A stretch of DNA of 64,000 nt from Albirhodobacter sp042466415 (GTDB taxonomy: Bacteria > Pseudomonadota > Alphaproteobacteria > Rhodobacterales > Rhodobacteraceae). The notes beneath the pieces were generated by a model. That model did no database searches and was not told where the DNA came from. It saw only the letters and a list, made by a program, of their open reading frames with translations. A program made the position numbers and the translations under genes. Below are positions 16,577 through 24,569 of this stretch, piece after piece. The first letter of the stretch is position 1. Each line of letters begins with the position of its first letter. The stretch is from assembly GCF_042466415.1 (NCBI RefSeq), contig NZ_JAXHCH010000002.1, positions 1,364,001 through 1,428,000 on the forward strand, read 5' to 3'.

Positions 16577-17614
16577 ATGGCCAAACCTCAGATCCTCACA
16601 ATGATGGAGCTCTCCGCCGCGATCGGCGTGTCGCGCCCGACGCTCTCACGCTATTTCCAAGACCCCGCAAACGTCAGCCCCGCCTCGGCAGAACGGATTC
16701 GTCGGGGGCTGGAACAGGTCGATTATACGCCAAATTTCTTCGCCACCCGCATGAACCGGAAGACAACCGGAATCATTGGCGTGATCATCCCCTACCTCAA
16801 CGATCTGTTCTTCACCCGCCTTCTGGAATCCGTCGAACTCGCCGCGCTCAAGGCGGGATACACGATCATCACGCAATGCTCGCACTCCGATCCCAAAATC
16901 GAACAGCGCGCAGCCGAGACCCTGCTTTCGATGAATGTCGATGGGGCAATCGTCGCTCCGCTCGGCAATGACAGTGACATGACCGCCTATCACCGGCTGA
17001 ACGCCAGACTGCCCTTCGTGCTGATGGACTCGCGCCCCACCGCCCTTGCGGATGTAGATTTCGTTGGCTCCGATCACGTTCAGAGCACCGGCATCATCAC
17101 GGAATACCTCAGCCGGAAAGGGCCACCCCCCGTCTTCCTCGCGATGCCGCGCGGCAACTTCAACGCGATGGAACGGGAGAATGCTTATCTCGCCAAAATG
17201 GCGGAACTGGGCCTGCCGCCCTGCGTTATCGGGACCGAGGAGATCACACCGCTGGATCACTTCGAGGCCCATGGGCTCGCCGCACTCGATGCACATTTCT
17301 CCGCAGGCGAGTTCACGGAGACTTCGATCCTATGCGCCAACGACCGCGTCGCAATCGGCGCGCTTCGCGCCGCGGCGCAGCATGGGCTTGAGCCCGGCGC
17401 CAGACGCAAGGGTGGGTTGCGAATCGCGGGACACGACGACTACCCGCTGTGCCCATTCACAAGCCCCACTCTCACCACCGTGGCGCAGGATGTTCGCGCC
17501 ATCGGTCAGGCTGCAATGGATCGATTGATCGCAAAACTGCACTCTGAAAATTCACATGAAGATCATGTTATTAGCTTGGCTAAAGGGGTGCTCCGAATTC
17601 GTCAATCCGCGTGA
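16577..17614 (+). CDS. LacI-family transcriptional regulator of the polyol locus
   Basis: LacI/GalR-type repressor of 345 aa. The N-terminal helix-turn-helix (MELSAAIGVSRPTLSRYFQD) is followed by the hinge helix (PNFFATRMNRKTTGIIGVII) and a sugar-binding periplasmic-like domain with FLAMPRGNFNAMERENAYL and GLRIAGHDDYPLCPF late. It lies directly upstream of the smo operon, and the same CACGTG-type motif precedes both genes, so it is the probable polyol-responsive repressor. The ligand (sorbitol, mannitol or a derived ketose) is inference. Confidence 0.85.
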   Translation: MAKPQILTMMELSAAIGVSRPTLSRYFQDPANVSPASAERIRRGLEQVDYTPNFFATRMNRKTTGIIGVIIPYLNDLFFTRLLESVELAALKAGYTIITQCSHSDPKIEQRAAETLLSMNVDGAIVAPLGNDSDMTAYHRLNARLPFVLMDSRPTALADVDFVGSDHVQSTGIITEYLSRKGPPPVFLAMPRGNFNAMERENAYLAKMAELGLPPCVIGTEEITPLDHFEAHGLAALDAHFSAGEFTETSILCANDRVAIGALRAAAQHGLEPGARRKGGLRIAGHDDYPLCPFTSPTLTTVAQDVRAIGQAAMDRLIAKLHSENSHEDHVISLAKGVLRIRQSA

Positions 17615-17662
17615 CATAAGTTCAAATCGGTCGTGGAATTTACCCTCAACACTAAATATCGA

Positions 17663-17706
17663 TTGACGCCCACCACTTCCACGATTTACATTTGACACGT
17701 GTAAAA
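17663..17706 (+). promoter_or_regulatory. smoE promoter region with palindromic operator
   Basis: TTTGACACGTGTAAAA at 17691-17706 is an almost perfect palindrome (ACACGTGT core). Upstream, TTGACG at 17663-17668 and TTACAT at 17686-17691 are 17 bases apart and could serve as -35 and -10, though the -10 match is weak. The operator would then cover the transcription start, fitting repression by the LacI protein. GGGAGGA precedes the smoE ATG. Confidence 0.55.
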
Positions 17707-17725
17707 AGTTTCTGGGAGGATTCTA

Positions 17726-19042
17726 ATGGACACGAAACAACGTTTGCTCGGCACTGCTGTCGGGCTCGGCCTCGCTGTAGGTCTCGCATCTGCAGCAATG
17801 GCAGAGGAGATCACCATCGCAACCGTGAACAACGGCGACATGGTGCGCATGCAAGGTCTCTCCACCGCTTGGGAAGACAAGACCGGCAACAAGATCAACT
17901 GGGTTGTTCTTGAAGAAAACGTCCTGCGTCAGAACGTCACCACCGACATTTCGACGGGTGGCGGTCAATACGACGTCATGACGATCGGCACCTATGAAGC
18001 GCCGATCTGGGGTGCGAACAAGTGGCTCGTGTCGTTGAATGACGGTATGGCTGAAGGCTGGAACGCGGATGACATTCTTCCGGCGATCCGCGGCGGTCTC
18101 ACCGTCGAAGATAACCTCGTCGCTGCGCCGTTCTACGGCGAAAGCTCGATGGTCATGTATCGCACAGACCTCATGGAAGCGGCTGGCTTGACCATGCCGG
18201 AAGCGCCGACTTGGGCCTTCATCCGTGAAGCTGCGGCGAAAATGACCGACCGCGCAAACGAAATCAACGGCGTTTGCATCCGCGGCAAAGCTGGCTGGGG
18301 TGAGAACATGGCGTTCCTCACCGCGATGTCCAACTCGTTCGGCGCAAGCTGGTTCGATATGGATTGGAAAGCCCAGTTCGACAGCCCGGAGTGGAAAGAG
18401 ACACTGACTTTCTACCTCGAAATGATGAACGAATCCGGCCCACGCGGCGCGGCGAACAACGGTTTCAACGAAAACCTGACGCTGTTCCAACAAGGCAAGT
18501 GCGGCATGTGGATCGACGCAACTGTTGCGGCGTCCTTCGTGACCAACCCGATGGATTCGACTGTTGCGGACAAAGTCGGCTTCGCACTCGCACCTGACAA
18601 TGGTTTGGGCAAGCGCGGCAACTGGCTCTGGGCATGGTCGCTCGCGATCCCATCGTCCTCCAAAAAGCAAGATGTTGCTAAAGACTTCGTAAGCTGGGCC
18701 ACAAGCCAAGATTACACCGCTTTGGTTGCTGAAAATGAAGGCTGGGCGAACGTTCCTCCGGGCACGCGCACCTCGCTCTACGAGAACGCAGACTACCTTG
18801 CTGCGGCACCGTTTGCGAAGATGACTTTGGACAGCATCAACTCCGCTGACCCACAGAACCCTTCGATCAAAGAAGTGCCTTACACCGGCGTTCAGTTCGT
18901 AGCGATCCCAGAGTTTGCAGGCATTGCGACGCAAGTCGGCCAGCAGTTCTCTGACGCGCTTGCAGGCAACAAGACCGTTGATGAAGCGCTTGCTGCTGCA
19001 CAGAACCTGACCACCGAAGAAATGGAAGCAGCAGGTTACTAA
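17726..19042 (+). CDS. smoE: Sorbitol/mannitol ABC transporter, binding protein SmoE
   Basis: Periplasmic solute receptor of 438 aa with a signal peptide ending ASAAMAEE. The mature region begins ITIATVNNGDMVRMQGL and contains TGGGQYDVMTIGTYEAP and FNENLTLFQQGKCGMWID, matching polyol receptors of the SmoE/MtlE type. Its codon usage (many GTT, GCA, AAA) is more relaxed than neighbours but typical of a highly expressed receptor. First gene of the smo operon, followed by a strong hairpin. Confidence 0.92.
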   Translation: MDTKQRLLGTAVGLGLAVGLASAAMAEEITIATVNNGDMVRMQGLSTAWEDKTGNKINWVVLEENVLRQNVTTDISTGGGQYDVMTIGTYEAPIWGANKWLVSLNDGMAEGWNADDILPAIRGGLTVEDNLVAAPFYGESSMVMYRTDLMEAAGLTMPEAPTWAFIREAAAKMTDRANEINGVCIRGKAGWGENMAFLTAMSNSFGASWFDMDWKAQFDSPEWKETLTFYLEMMNESGPRGAANNGFNENLTLFQQGKCGMWIDATVAASFVTNPMDSTVADKVGFALAPDNGLGKRGNWLWAWSLAIPSSSKKQDVAKDFVSWATSQDYTALVAENEGWANVPPGTRTSLYENADYLAAAPFAKMTLDSINSADPQNPSIKEVPYTGVQFVAIPEFAGIATQVGQQFSDALAGNKTVDEALAAAQNLTTEEMEAAGY

Positions 19043-19057
19043 TCTGTGCTATCCTTT

Positions 19058-19086
19058 ACAGGGGCGACGGAGTCGCCCCTGTTTTT
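19058..19086 (+). terminator. Strong hairpin with T run between smoE and smoF
   Basis: ACAGGGGCGAC at 19058-19068 pairs perfectly with GTCGCCCCTGT at 19072-19082 around a GGA loop, and the T run extends to 19086. This is a full intrinsic terminator inside an operon. It probably lets most transcripts stop after smoE and a minority read through to smoFGK. Confidence 0.85.
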
Positions 19087-19198
19087 CTCCGCCCCTCCCC
19101 TATGTCTATTCGTCCAGCAGGCCTTTTCGCAGACCGCTTAAAACGCGTCTTCGAAAGGCCCTGCTTTTATCGTCCCCGCTCGTCGGAAGGAGCCCGTC

Positions 19199-20065
19199 AT
19201 GGCGACAGAACATTCCAAATCATCCGCGCGGCTCATGATCGCGCCAGCAGTCTTCGTGCTGCTGGTCTGGATGCTCGTGCCTTTGTGCATGACCTTGTAT
19301 TTTTCCTTCGCGGATTATCGCCCGCTGCGCGCGACATTCGACGCCTGGATCGGTTTCCAGAACTACGTGTCGTTCCTGTCGTCCTCGTCCTTCCTGACCT
19401 CGGTCTGGACCACGCTCTACATGGTCGGCGGTATTCTGACGATCACCATCGGCGGCGGCGTGTTGCTTGCTTTGCTTCTCGATCGCCCGATGTTCGGCCA
19501 AGGCATCATCCGCATCCTCGTGATCGCGCCGTTCTTCGTGATGCCGACAGTGTCCGCACTCGTGTGGAAGAACATGTTCTTTAACGTTGACAACGGGTTG
19601 TTCTCCTACCTGTTCAAGTTCTTCGGCGCCCAGCCTTACGATTTCCTCAGCCAGGCGCCCTTGATGTCGATCATCGTGATCGTCGCATGGCAATGGTTGC
19701 CCTTCGCGACGCTGATTTTGCTGACAGCCGTGCAATCGCTTTCGAGCGAGCAGCTCGAGGCGGCCGAAATGGACGGCGCGCCTGCTCTTAGCCGGTTCTG
19801 GTATATCATCCTGCCGCATTTGAGCCGCGCAATCACCGTTGTTGTGCTGATCCAGACGATCTTCCTTCTGTCGATTTTCGCAGAGATCTTCGTGACAACC
19901 AACGGCGCCTTTGGCACCCGCAGCCTGACCTACCTCGTGTATCAGCGCGTGCTGGAAAGCCAGAATATCGGTCTCGGCTCTGCCGGTGGGATCGTCGCCG
20001 TCATCCTTGCCAATATCGTTGCCATCTTCTTGATGCGCATCGTTGGCAAGAACCTCGACAACTAA
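19199..20065 (+). CDS. smoF: Sorbitol/mannitol ABC transporter permease SmoF
   Basis: Permease of 288 aa, MalF/UgpA type, with six helices beginning LMIAPAVFVLLVWMLVPLCM. The EAA loop LEAAEMDGAPALSRFWYIIL is near residue 195. GGAAGGAG is well placed before the ATG at 19199. The 113 bases between the smoE hairpin and this gene show no gene. Together with SmoG it forms the polyol channel. Confidence 0.9.
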   Translation: MATEHSKSSARLMIAPAVFVLLVWMLVPLCMTLYFSFADYRPLRATFDAWIGFQNYVSFLSSSSFLTSVWTTLYMVGGILTITIGGGVLLALLLDRPMFGQGIIRILVIAPFFVMPTVSALVWKNMFFNVDNGLFSYLFKFFGAQPYDFLSQAPLMSIIVIVAWQWLPFATLILLTAVQSLSSEQLEAAEMDGAPALSRFWYIILPHLSRAITVVVLIQTIFLLSIFAEIFVTTNGAFGTRSLTYLVYQRVLESQNIGLGSAGGIVAVILANIVAIFLMRIVGKNLDN

Positions 20066-20077
20066 GGGGCTGTACCT

Positions 20078-20908
20078 ATGGCACGCGCAATTTCTCAACG
20101 TAAAAAAGTGATGTGGACGGCTCTTGCGGGAACGATCGGCTTGCTGATCTTCTTCCCCATCCTGTGGACCTTCCTCACCAGCTTCAAAACCGAAGGTGCG
20201 GCGATTTCCGATCCGCCCGTCTGGTTCTTCTTCGACTGGACGACGCAAAACTACACGGATGTGCTCGCACGGTCGAACTACCCTCTCGCCCTGATGAACT
20301 CGATCATCATCGCGGTCGGTTCAACGCTTTTGGGTATCGTGATCGCGGTGCCTGCGGCATGGGCGATGGCCTTCGTTCCGGGCAAAAAGACCAAAGACGT
20401 TCTGCTCTGGATGCTCTCAACGAAGATGTTGCCGGCGGTGGGTGTTCTCTATCCGCTCGTGCTGATCGCGAAATATCTCGATCTGCTCGACAGCCGCCTG
20501 CTGTTGGTGGTCATCTTGATGCTCATCAACCTGCCGATCATCGTTTGGATGCTCTACACCTACTTCCGCGAAATTCCGGGCGAGATCTTGGAAGCCGCGC
20601 GGATGGACGGTGCGAACCTCAAAAACGAGATCATCTATGTGCTGACGCCGATGGCCGTTCCTGGCATCGCCTCGACGATCTTGCTCAATATCATCCTCGC
20701 ATGGAACGAAGCTTTCTGGACGATCTTGCTGACCACCGTTAACGCCGCGCCGTTGACGAAGTTCATCGCAAGCTTCTCGGCCCCTGAAGGCCTGTTCTAC
20801 GCAAAACTCAGCGCAGCCTCGATTATGGCTATCGCGCCGATCCTTGTCATGGGCTGGTTCAGCCAAAAACAACTAGTCCGGGGTTTGACCTTCGGCGCGG
20901 TCAAATAA
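20078..20908 (+). CDS. smoG: Sorbitol/mannitol ABC transporter permease SmoG
   Basis: Second permease, 276 aa, MalG/UgpE type. The first helix is ALAGTIGLLIFFPILWTFL and the EAA loop LEAARMDGANLKNEIIYVL is near residue 175. It begins 12 bases after smoF and ends 10 bases before smoK. Membrane partner of SmoF. Confidence 0.9.
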   Translation: MARAISQRKKVMWTALAGTIGLLIFFPILWTFLTSFKTEGAAISDPPVWFFFDWTTQNYTDVLARSNYPLALMNSIIIAVGSTLLGIVIAVPAAWAMAFVPGKKTKDVLLWMLSTKMLPAVGVLYPLVLIAKYLDLLDSRLLLVVILMLINLPIIVWMLYTYFREIPGEILEAARMDGANLKNEIIYVLTPMAVPGIASTILLNIILAWNEAFWTILLTTVNAAPLTKFIASFSAPEGLFYAKLSAASIMAIAPILVMGWFSQKQLVRGLTFGAVK

Positions 20909-20918
20909 GGAGACCACC

Positions 20919-21923
20919 ATGGGACGCATTACTCTCGATAAAGTCCAAAAGAAGTTCGGTGATATCGAAGTCATCCCGCCGCTGGACCTGACGATCAATG
21001 ATGGTGAATTCGTTGTCTTCGTCGGCCCGTCGGGCTGCGGCAAATCCACATTGCTGCGCCTGATCGCAGGGTTGGAAGATGTCACCAGCGGCGAAATCCG
21101 CATCGATGGCAACCCGGCCACCGACCTCCCCCCTGCCAAGCGCGGGTTGGCGATGGTGTTCCAAAGCTATGCGCTTTATCCGCATATGTCCGTGCGCAAG
21201 AACATCGCTTTCCCGATGAAAATGGCCGGCATGGATAAGGAAGAGCAGGATCGCCGGATCGCAAAAGCGGCAGAGGCGTTGAATCTCACCGACTATCTCG
21301 ATCGTCGCCCGGGCCAGCTTTCGGGCGGCCAGCGTCAGCGGGTTGCGATTGGCCGCGCGATTGTGCGCGAGCCCTCCGCTTTCTTGTTCGACGAACCTTT
21401 GTCGAACCTCGACGCCGCTTTGCGCGTCGGGATGCGGATGGAAATCAGCGAGCTGCACGCAACGCTGAAAACCACGATGATCTACGTGACGCACGATCAG
21501 GTCGAGGCCATGACTATGGCGGACAAGATCGTTGTTCTGCGCGCAGGCCACATCGAACAAGTCGGCAGCCCGCTCGAGCTTTACCACGCCCCGCGCAACG
21601 TCTTCGTCGCTGGCTTTATCGGCAGCCCGAAGATGAACCTGCTCACGGGTGCGGAAGCGGCAAAGCATAACGCGGCCACAATCGGCATCCGCCCCGAGCA
21701 CATAGACGTTGTCGAGAGCGGTGGCACCTATGTCGGCCGTGTTGGCGTCTCGGAGCATTTGGGGTCGGACACGTTCTTCCACGTCCATATTCCCGAAATG
21801 AAAGAGCCGATGACGGTTCGCGCAGGCGGCGAAGTTGGCCTCAAGCATGGGGATACAATCCACCTCAAGCCACAAGCCGACAAGATCCACCGCTTCGACG
21901 ACAAAGGGCTTCGCATCGCATGA
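20919..21923 (+). CDS. smoK: Sorbitol/mannitol ABC transporter ATP-binding protein SmoK
   Basis: ABC ATPase of 334 aa with Walker A GPSGCGKST, Q loop VFQSYALYPHM, signature LSGGQRQRVAIGRAIV, Walker B FLFDEPLSNLDA, switch MIYVTHDQVEAMTMAD, and a C-terminal TOBE domain (IGIRPEHIDVV). Powers SmoEFG uptake. AAGGAG precedes the ATG, and its stop overlaps the smoS start by four bases. It is closely similar in layout to the UgpC-type ATPase at 12580, and ATPases of this class can sometimes substitute for one another. Confidence 0.92.
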   Translation: MGRITLDKVQKKFGDIEVIPPLDLTINDGEFVVFVGPSGCGKSTLLRLIAGLEDVTSGEIRIDGNPATDLPPAKRGLAMVFQSYALYPHMSVRKNIAFPMKMAGMDKEEQDRRIAKAAEALNLTDYLDRRPGQLSGGQRQRVAIGRAIVREPSAFLFDEPLSNLDAALRVGMRMEISELHATLKTTMIYVTHDQVEAMTMADKIVVLRAGHIEQVGSPLELYHAPRNVFVAGFIGSPKMNLLTGAEAAKHNAATIGIRPEHIDVVESGGTYVGRVGVSEHLGSDTFFHVHIPEMKEPMTVRAGGEVGLKHGDTIHLKPQADKIHRFDDKGLRIA

Positions 21924-22693
21924 CACGCTTGATCGGCAAATCCGCCCTGATCACAGGCTCCGCTCGAGGAATCGGGCGGGGTTTTGCAGAGCGCTTTGTC
22001 GATGAGGGCGCACGCGTCGCAATTGCGGATATCAACCTGGAAGCCGCGCAGGAGACTGCGCGCGCTTTGGGCCCTGCGGCCTACCCTGTGCACCTTGATG
22101 TGACGGACCAAAGCAGCATCGATGCCGCGATGGCGACCGTCGAGCGCATAGCGGGGAAGCTCGATATCCTGATCAATAACGCTGCGCTGTTCGATGCCTC
22201 CGAAACTGTCGATATCACGCGCGAAAGCTATGAGAAGCTCTTCGCGGTGAATGTGTCAGGCAGCCTCTTTACTCTGCAAGCGGCAGCCAAGCAGATGATC
22301 AAGCAAGGCCACGGCGGCAAGATCATCAACATGGCCTCGCAAGCGGGCAGACGCGGCGAAGCTTTGGTGATGGTCTACTGCGCCACCAAAGCCGCCGTGA
22401 TCTCAATGACGCAATCGGCGGGGCTGGATTTGATCCGGCACGGCATCAACGTCAATGCCATCGCCCCCGGTGTGGTGGATGGTGAACATTGGGATCACGT
22501 AGATTCCATGTTTGCCAAGCTCGAAGGTAAACCCTTGGGCCAGAAGAAGGCCGAAGTCGCCGCAGGCGTCCCCGCTGGCCGCTTTGCCGTTCCCGCTGAT
22601 CTCACAGGAATGGCCGTGTTCCTCGCCTCGTCAGAGGCAGATTATATCGTCTCGCAGACTTACAACGTCGACGGCGGCCAGTGGATGAGCTGA
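21920..22693 (+). CDS. smoS: Sorbitol dehydrogenase SmoS (SDR family)
   Basis: SDR of 257 aa with the cofactor motif TGSARGIGRGF, NNAA, active-site YCATK and the substrate-loop region APGVVDGEHWDHVDSMF, the latter typical of Rhodobacter-type sorbitol dehydrogenase (L-iditol 2-dehydrogenase). It oxidises sorbitol to fructose and galactitol to tagatose in the family. It overlaps smoK by four bases (ATGA), tying transport to the first catabolic step. Confidence 0.92.
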   Translation: MTRLIGKSALITGSARGIGRGFAERFVDEGARVAIADINLEAAQETARALGPAAYPVHLDVTDQSSIDAAMATVERIAGKLDILINNAALFDASETVDITRESYEKLFAVNVSGSLFTLQAAAKQMIKQGHGGKIINMASQAGRRGEALVMVYCATKAAVISMTQSAGLDLIRHGINVNAIAPGVVDGEHWDHVDSMFAKLEGKPLGQKKAEVAAGVPAGRFAVPADLTGMAVFLASSEADYIVSQTYNVDGGQWMS

Positions 22694-22787
22694 GCCACCG
22701 CGGCCCCGCCGCGCCACGGTCACCGCTACGTTTTCCCGTCAACGTGTGACCGCGCCTCGCATTTTTGTTTCTCTAGAAAGTCCCGCC

Positions 22788-24266
22788 ATGTCTACATCGC
22801 CCGTTTCGCTTTCGCTTTCGACCCTTGCAGATTTGCCCGCCGAGATCCGCGTGCCCAGCTATGCGCGCGACGATCTTTCCGCGGGGATCGTGCACATCGG
22901 CCTTGGCAACTTCCACCGTGCCCATCAGGCGTGGTATCTGCACCGCTTGATGGAGCAGGGTCTCGCCCGCGATTGGGCAATTCTTGGTGCCGGTGTGCGC
23001 CCTGCGGATGCGGCGCAGCGCGAGCGGATGCTGGCGCAAGATTGCCTCACAACGCTGATCGAACTTGATCCTGCGGGCAAATCCGCCGAGGTTACAGGAT
23101 CGATGATCGGATTTATTCCGGTCGAGGAAACCAATGCCTCGCTGATCGCAGCCATGTCGCGTCCCGAAATCCGCATCGTTGCGATGACGCTGACCGAGGG
23201 CGGTTATTACCGCGCGGCGACCGGCTTTGACGCAGCCCACCCCGATATGGCTTACGATGCCACGCATCCTGAGGCACCGCGCAGCGCATTTGGCGCGATC
23301 ATTGCCGCACTTAAAGCGCGCCGCGATGCGGGCCACGGCCCGTTCACCTGCCAAAGCTGTGACAATTTGCAAGGCAATGGCGACATTCTGCGCCAGACGA
23401 TCCTTGGTTTGGCAAAACTCTCTGATCCGGCTCTCGCGGAGTGGATTGACACCTCCTGCACCTTCCCCAACTCGATGGTAGATTGCATCGTGCCCGCGAC
23501 AGGCCCGGCAGAGCTGGCGTTGGCGCGCGAGTTTGGCGTCGCAGATAGCGCGCCCGTCACGCATGAGAACTTCCGTCAGTGGGTGATCGAGGACAGCTTC
23601 TGCGCCGGTCGGCCTGATTGGGATAAAGTCGGCACCACCTTCACAAATGACGTCCACAGCTTTGAAGCGATGAAAATCCGCATCCTCAATGGCGGCCATC
23701 AGGTCATCGCGAATGTCGGCGAAATTCTCAGCGTCGAGACGATCTCCGGCTGTATGGAGCATAGCGCGATCAAGGGCTTCTGGCGTGCGGTCGAGACCCG
23801 CGAAATCGTGCCGCATGTGCATGCCGTCCCCGATATGACGCCGCTTGCCTATGTTGATCTGATCGAGAGCCGCTTCTCGAACCAACAAATCTTCGACACA
23901 ACCCGCCGCGTTGCGTTTGACGGCGCGTCGCGTCATCCTGGCTTCATCTTGCCGATCATCCGTGATGCGGTGAAGGCGGGTCAGCCTTTGAGCGGCCTCG
24001 CGCTGGTTGAGGCGCTTTGGGCGCGGATGTGTGAAGGCACCCGCGAAGATGGCACAGTCATTGCTGCGAACGACCCTATCTGGGGCAAGCTGCAAGCCGT
24101 GGCGACCGAGGCGAAAGCCCGTCCGCAAGCTTGGTTGGAGCAAGAACAGATTTACGGCGATCTCGCGCAGGTGCCCGCGTTCAAAGAGGCGTTCAACGCG
24201 TGGCTCTCACTGATCTGGGCGGAAGGTGCGCAAGCCGCAATGGAGCGCTACACCGCAAACGCTTGA
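22788..24266 (+). CDS. mtlK: Mannitol 2-dehydrogenase MtlK
   Basis: Long-chain mannitol dehydrogenase of 492 aa, NAD-dependent, converting D-mannitol to fructose (D-arabinitol to xylulose in relatives). It has the N-terminal Rossmann motif VHIGLGNFHRAHQ, the family signature KIRILNGGHQVIAN holding the catalytic Lys, and TEGGYY midway. The frame is open from a GTG at 22746, but the ATG at 22788 gives the normal N terminus. Last gene of the operon. The xylulokinase found next to mtlK in Rhodobacter sphaeroides is absent here. Confidence 0.93.
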   Translation: MSTSPVSLSLSTLADLPAEIRVPSYARDDLSAGIVHIGLGNFHRAHQAWYLHRLMEQGLARDWAILGAGVRPADAAQRERMLAQDCLTTLIELDPAGKSAEVTGSMIGFIPVEETNASLIAAMSRPEIRIVAMTLTEGGYYRAATGFDAAHPDMAYDATHPEAPRSAFGAIIAALKARRDAGHGPFTCQSCDNLQGNGDILRQTILGLAKLSDPALAEWIDTSCTFPNSMVDCIVPATGPAELALAREFGVADSAPVTHENFRQWVIEDSFCAGRPDWDKVGTTFTNDVHSFEAMKIRILNGGHQVIANVGEILSVETISGCMEHSAIKGFWRAVETREIVPHVHAVPDMTPLAYVDLIESRFSNQQIFDTTRRVAFDGASRHPGFILPIIRDAVKAGQPLSGLALVEALWARMCEGTREDGTVIAANDPIWGKLQAVATEAKARPQAWLEQEQIYGDLAQVPAFKEAFNAWLSLIWAEGAQAAMERYTANA

Positions 24267-24569
24267 AATCTTTGCGCAACATAATCTGACATGGCGACGG
24301 GCCGTGATAAATTTGGCGGGGTGGGTTCTGGACCCATCCCGCCAATTCATTCTGAACTTTATCCAAGTCGAGAATTCGCTTACGATTGTTTGAAATTCGC
24401 CGGTGCCTGCACGCTGTTTCACGCGGCCGCATCAGCGACCCAGTCGAATGAGGCGAAACGTCAAACCCATGCGCAAAACGCCCCCCTCCCCGCTGCGCGA
24501 TGTCATGCGGTCTGGTGCGCAGACGCGCAGATCGTTTTGCGGGCAGGACGCCGCGCGCGGGCAAAACAG
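24267..24569. other. Gene-free interval after mtlK with a terminator
   Basis: About 300 bases. It holds the hairpin listed at 24313-24345. The frame of the next gene is open through the whole interval, and a 41-codon ORF in another frame (about 24447-24573) ends overlapping the ATG at 24570. Neither has a convincing ribosome site or protein-like composition. The promoter of the next gene is presumably here. Confidence 0.5.
24313..24345 (+). terminator. Hairpin closing the smo/mtlK operon
   Basis: TTGGCGGGGTGGGT at 24313-24326 pairs with ACCCATCCCGCCAA at 24332-24345 (one G-U) around a five-base loop, 46 bases behind mtlK. The downstream T content is modest. Confidence 0.75.

Noticed and set aside
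22773..24143. Open frame of 456 codons opposite mtlK
   Set aside because: mtlK carries clear family motifs; the antisense frame has none.
24291..24569. N-terminal extension of the beta-barrel protein by 93 codons
   Set aside because: It contains the mtlK terminator hairpin and places the signal peptide deep inside the protein.
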